DNA from: Cristatella mucedo
Taxonomy: Eukaryota > Bryozoa > Phylactolaemata > Cristatellidae
DNA: 64,000 nucleotides
Direction of reading: 5' to 3'
Assembly (NCBI GenBank): GCA_009760855.2
Contig: WPIO01000007.1
Location: forward strand, 11,407,501-11,471,500
The position numbers were made by a program, and so were the translations under genes. Positions within the stretch are counted from its first letter, which is position 1; every line of letters begins with the position of its first letter. Of the stretch, positions 11,231 to 64,000 are shown piece by piece. Under the pieces are notes generated by a model. It was given only the letters and a program-made list of their open reading frames with translations, did no database searches and was not told the origin of the DNA.

Positions 11231-12566
11231 AGCCTGGAAACCTCGTACAGCTTCTGTCATGACCTACACTGGCTTAGCATCCTTCCAGTCACATTTAAAA
11301 ACGAATCCATTAGGCTGAGCTTTCTCTAAGCCGCAGTAAGCGCATTTTTGTTTTTCAAATGTGCTTAGCGTGCCCTCCGGCTTAGGATTCATCCCATGAT
11401 ACCAGGGTCCTACTCGCAAGTAGACTTGGTTATCTTCTGTTGTGCTTTTGCATACTGCTGAAGCAGGATACGTGATTCGCTTTTAGGTCTTTTTGTAAGC
11501 ATGACAACTTGCAAGTTTCTAACCCTTTGTTTTTACTTCTCTTGCAGCGATTCTTAAAGCTTCTAGATAGAGACTTATTTTATTAATACCTTTCGCTTGT
11601 TTAATGGGAATCCCTTATAGCACATGGAGTTTCTAAATTGCGATCACTGTTCCATACTTATATTCATATCTCGATTTATTTTTTAATTCAAGATTAGAAA
11701 GATTATATAAATTGATATTTTAACTTGCCTTTTTTAGAGTGAATCCCTCCTCTCCTACTATGATATTAATTGCCATTTATTAACAAGCGTCCGTGAAATA
11801 TAGTAAAAGTATGTGAGCCTTTTATCGTCAAACTTTGCATCTAAGCTCAGAATTAGCTGTGCTTAAGCTGGACGTTGTAACCGAATCACTGGTTGGTAGC
11901 ATATTAAAATTGATTCAGTACCACAATTTTCTCAGAAACGAGCAAGCTTGGCTTTGCATTCACTCCTAATTAAGTCATATTGTACACGAGCTGCAAACTT
12001 CCTTTTACAAGATGAAAAATTTTATTCCATCGATGCAAATAATGTATTCCGTAAAAGCTCAAATGCTTTCCTACAGCGTTGTCCCATGACTCTCTTGAAC
12101 AGAAGTCTCCTATACATGCCTCTAGCGATCGGGCTCACGGGCTCTCGCGGCCTCAAGCTCAGCGGGAGACTCGAACAACTACACTGACTTGGTTCCCTTC
12201 GGATGACAGAAGACCGACACAATGTTTCCCCTTTCCGCTTCTATCTTCCTTCTTTCGTTGAGCCAGATGCTAGCTTTTATCTATCATGGTCTTCATATTT
12301 GGATTGGATTGAAAGTCCGAGTCAACGAAAGTCCGATTTGAGCGGTAAGAGGCATGAAAATAATGAGCTTCATTGATAATACCATGCACGAAAAAATGCC
12401 GCTTCAGGCTACTTCCTGCAACAGGAACTCCTTCGCATTCATCTCCGCGTCGAGTCGATGAAAGTCGTTCGGTCGACTCGTCAGTCTCTGCTGTCGATAT
12501 AGCAGCAATCTTTTTGCTCGCTACTTTGTTAAAGGGCAGGTTTGTCGGCACTGGTTAGATCATCTT
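11231..12566. other. 3' flank of the NEDD4-like gene
   Basis: No further coding exon seen. Minus-strand frames at 12022-12222 and 12270-12551 follow the stop and are probably 3' UTR or flank. Confidence 0.4.
12021..12026 (-). terminator. Possible polyadenylation signal of the NEDD4-like gene
   Basis: AATAAA on the minus strand, about 540 bp past the stop codon. It implies a modest 3' UTR. The motif is common in AT-rich DNA and there is no transcript evidence. Confidence 0.25.
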
Positions 12567-61113
<48,547 letters not shown>

Positions 61114-61670
61114 TCATTCAGAAAAGCAATACCTTTTAGTCCTTAAGTCAAATGCTCAGCTCCAGCGACGATACTGGAGGGTGTTAGGCAATATTCTTCA
61201 TCAGCAATCATCCAATCCGATGTCTTCACCGTGAAGAGTAGTCGCTGTACACGATATCACCAATAGTACGTCTTAGCACAAACTTCCCTTGCAGAGACGT
61301 ACGTGGCAAGCTTTCCAAATTTCTGCACAGATGAGATCTTTTGGTCACCTTCTATCGGTATGGCTATTTTGTCTCTTTCCCGTTGCATACCGGCCACTCG
61401 CACCGCCCTACGATTTTATTACCAATTGAGCCGTTTATTTGTTTAGGTAACATGCATGCGCTATGCCAGCACTAGAGAATGCAATACCCAGGGAGCTCTT
61501 TTGAGTATTGCGAGATGACCTGACTTCGGAGTCTATTTTATGCAGTACATTCAGATAATCCTCTATGCCTTGAAGGCCATGATTGATGCAACTTTGCCGA
61601 CGCTAAGCTGTAGGCAACGAGCCGGCCCTAACGCCTACCACTGAATCTCTGAGAAAGCCTAAGCGAGAAT
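61114..61670. other. Possible promoter/5' flank of the NEDD4-like gene
   Basis: Upstream of candidate exon 1 on the minus strand. I see no convincing TATA box or initiator. Confidence 0.25.
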
Positions 61671-61674
61671 GAGA

Positions 61675-61721
61675 GCGAGAGAGAGAGAGAGAGAGCGAGA
61701 ACGAGATCGAGAATGAGAGTG

Positions 61722-61808
<87 letters not shown>

Positions 61809-61830
61809 GAGAGACAGAGAGAGATAGCGG
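61675..61830. repeat. (GA)n microsatellite
   Basis: About 155 bp, with perfect (GA)n from 61733 to 61800 and interrupted flanks. About 560 bp upstream of candidate exon 1. Confidence 0.97.
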
Positions 61831-62439
61831 CTCACGAAGGAGTGCTCCATTGGCTACAGTGCAATAGCACGTAGAGGGTGGAGCTCGAGGCACGAGGAGT
61901 TCGGTTAAATAAACGTCGAGAGGTTCTCTCACTAGTACCTGCTGTGCCGGCCGGAGAACTCGGCGCAGATAGGCCAAAGGAAGCGCGTTTCCACAAGAAT
62001 GTCTTATTTCTCATCACGAGCCCGCCGGTCACGCGCCTTGGCATAAGGGAAAACGTTGAAAGAGTTTGAACGTCTCTCAATTTAAGACCCAGACTGCGCA
62101 TTCAGGTCCTGCAGAGGAAAACTGCATAGCACCCTCTGCAGGTGGAATGGGAGCCGCTAGGGATTTTCTGCCGCTATATTTAGTAGTCGATTAAATCGAT
62201 CCCTTTCACTTTTAACTTGTATGACCACGCCGCTACAAAACCGACGCTCTATACAAAGTCGGAAGTGATGTAATACAGCGGTCGAGGGCAGTGTTCGGAT
62301 TGTTACAGCGACGTAAGTCCTTCCTAATGCCCTCGTAACCGCTAGAACTGCACCTCAAAAACCAAATATAAACTGCATTATTGCAGCCATAGTTCTCAAG
62401 GGTATTTAAAAAAGTAGCTCCCGGGTTACTCAGCATCAG

Positions 62440-63265
62440 TAGGTGGGCCAGGCTTTACGAAATCTAGGTGTCATGTTCCAAAGTGACCTTTCACTAAACA
62501 ACCACATCTGCACCACAGTCACGTCTGCCTACTTACAGCCAGCTAACATTTCTAAAATTCGGTCTCATTTAGACAGTGATTCCACATCTACATTTATCCA
62601 AGCATTTGTGACATCCTGTCTTGACTTCTGTAACTCACTGCTTGCTGACCTACCGGCCTGTGCACTCGGGCGCTTACAGCTGGTGCAAAATTCTGCAGCT
62701 AGGCTTGTACGTCGCGAGCGTCGCAGTTGCCACATCACACCGCTTCTCGCCGACCTGCACTGGCCCCTAATCAAGCAATGCATTGACTGTAAGGTTTTGT
62801 CAGTCACTTTCGGTCCCTTCATTCTTTGGCTCCAGCCTACATATCAGATCTACTGCCCCACCAGGCTATGCATCGTACCACCCGCTTTTCGGAATCTAAT
62901 TATTTACTTATACCTCGTATGCACTTCAAATACTTTGAAGACCGTGCCTTTAATTCGTATACTCCCAAAGCCTGGCACTCACTTCCGACTTGAATCATGA
63001 CATCTGCTGAGTTGACAACACTTACAAATAAAATAAAAATGTATCTATTTATCACAGCATTTAGTGGGTCCATGTGAGTCGTCCTTTTTGTGCTTATGAA
63101 TGCTGGTTACTCTATGCATGTCATCTCTAACTATGTTAGGCTTGTTGTTTATTGAGCGTTATACCGCTAGCCATTCGATCATGCTTTCTTTACCACAAAT
63201 TTAAAGTGCTAAGAAAGATATTGAGTTCTCTGATAGCGCTATAACAAGTGTGTTATTATTTTATC
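62440..63265 (+). mobile_element. LINE family A, 5'-truncated copy
   Basis: Frame 62443-63000 is open over 185 codons, the longest LINE frame here: RNLGVMFQSDLSLNNHICTT, LDFCNSLLADLPACALGRLQ, ARLVRRERRSCHITPLLADL. Ends with UTR repeats, hairpin tail and T-rich end. Lacks the RT core. Confidence 0.9.
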
Positions 63266-63305
63266 ATCATCAGCAGCAGCAGCAACATCATCATCATCAT
63301 CCTCA
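63266..63305. repeat. (CAT)n/(CAG)n trinucleotide run
   Basis: Alternating atcatc and agcagc runs at the LINE 3' end. Confidence 0.85.
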
Positions 63306-63309
63306 TTCT

Positions 63310-63720
63310 CTTGGCTGAGTGACTTGTTTGATTAATAGTCGGTGTTATTTGGTAGCGGATGCTTCTGCTGACTGATTCTGATGTAGTCAAGTAGTTTGCA
63401 GGCGATTTCCATGCTAATTTGTGCGTGAGCATTCACGCGCGGTGGCTGCCTTAAGAGAGCCAAAACCCACACGCTGCTGCTCGGACTGGTCATAGCAATG
63501 TGCTCTGCTGTTGACTAAAGCAATCTTTGCATTAACGATTGCTCGGGTGATATCCAAACGGGAACCGTCAAGCAGCTACTTGCAACTATCGAGCGATGAG
63601 TGAATTGACATACCTCACCGTAAAAGGTTTAGCAGATCACAATGCTCGCGATTTCTGATACCATTTTCTGTAGCCTCATACAATCAGTTAGGCTCAGAAA
63701 CCTTCGTCTCAAAACTCCGA
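63310..63720. other. Unassigned sequence
   Basis: Nothing recognised. Confidence 0.35.
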
Positions 63721-63724
63721 CAAA

Positions 63725-64000
63725 GATAATAAAAATAAGAAATTTGCATAGTACCCCTAGAGAGAACTAAATATCTCCCACGGTATTTCATGCGTGCTGT
63801 AAGTAAAGCATATCAGTATGATTAGTAATACGCACAATGCACATGTGTTATCACGATTAATCAAACAGAGGGCGGTTCATGAGCACGGATCAAAATCCAT
63901 GGAGATCTAATGCTTTCTTAGTTTTATTTTAACAGCTTTAAGTCAGGGGATATGGAAATGTCAGTTTGGAGTAAGATCCAGGCTTTGGGAGCACACGAAG
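63725..64000 (-). repeat. LINE family A 3' UTR and tail, cut by window end
   Basis: Tail complement (ctagagagaactaaatatct), UTR repeats and the start of the coding end (caggctttgggagcac). Confidence 0.7.

Overview
This window is nuclear DNA from an animal, most likely an invertebrate. The signs are a long gene split by large GT-AG introns, many decayed CR1/L2-type LINEs with YADD-box reverse transcriptase, tRNA-derived SINEs, (ATT)n LINE tails and long simple repeats. There is no prokaryotic gene organisation. I cannot name the species; a lophotrochozoan such as a flatworm is only a guess.

The main content is one minus-strand gene for a NEDD4-family HECT ubiquitin ligase. I could assemble it by eye from about 61.1 kb (candidate first coding exon) down to a stop codon at 12567. 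The model has 23 exons that keep one continuous frame, 3138 nt, about 1045 residues. The order is N-terminal tail, C2 domain (exons 2-7), WW1 (exon 9), a very glutamine-rich insert (exon 10), WW2 (exons 11-12), WW3 (exons 12-14) and HECT domain (exons 14-23). The catalytic cysteine codon is split by the last intron. The product should transfer ubiquitin from an E2 to substrates bound by the WW domains, recruited to membranes by C2.

The introns (up to 10.3 kb) are filled with repeats. LINE family A has a YADD reverse transcriptase, a 3' UTR with internal repeats, and a 3' hairpin plus (ATT)n. LINE family B is a second CR1-like family. There are two SINE types: a tRNA-headed SINE whose better-preserved copies carry a 24-bp palindrome, and a tRNA-headed SINE with a LINE-A tail. 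A decayed transposon-like gene lies at 43.1-44.4 kb, a cluster of an unnamed ~560-bp repeat at 29.7-31.8 kb, and Helitron-like elements at 55.1-55.7 kb. Long (TA)n and (GA)n tracts lie at 5.3, 37.8, 51.3-51.9 and 61.7 kb.

The most notable structures are: a ~1.8-kb segmental duplication that placed decayed copies of two C2 exons downstream of the gene (5.8-7.6 kb, from 58.4-60.3 kb); a ~97% identical 292-bp inverted repeat inside LINE B sequence (41.1 and 41.9 kb); the palindrome-bearing SINEs; the large inverted repeat at 29.7/31.3 kb; and an isolated plus-strand exon at 27.7 kb resembling the cyclin-binding region of E2F. The leftmost 1.3 kb is GC-rich and unassigned.
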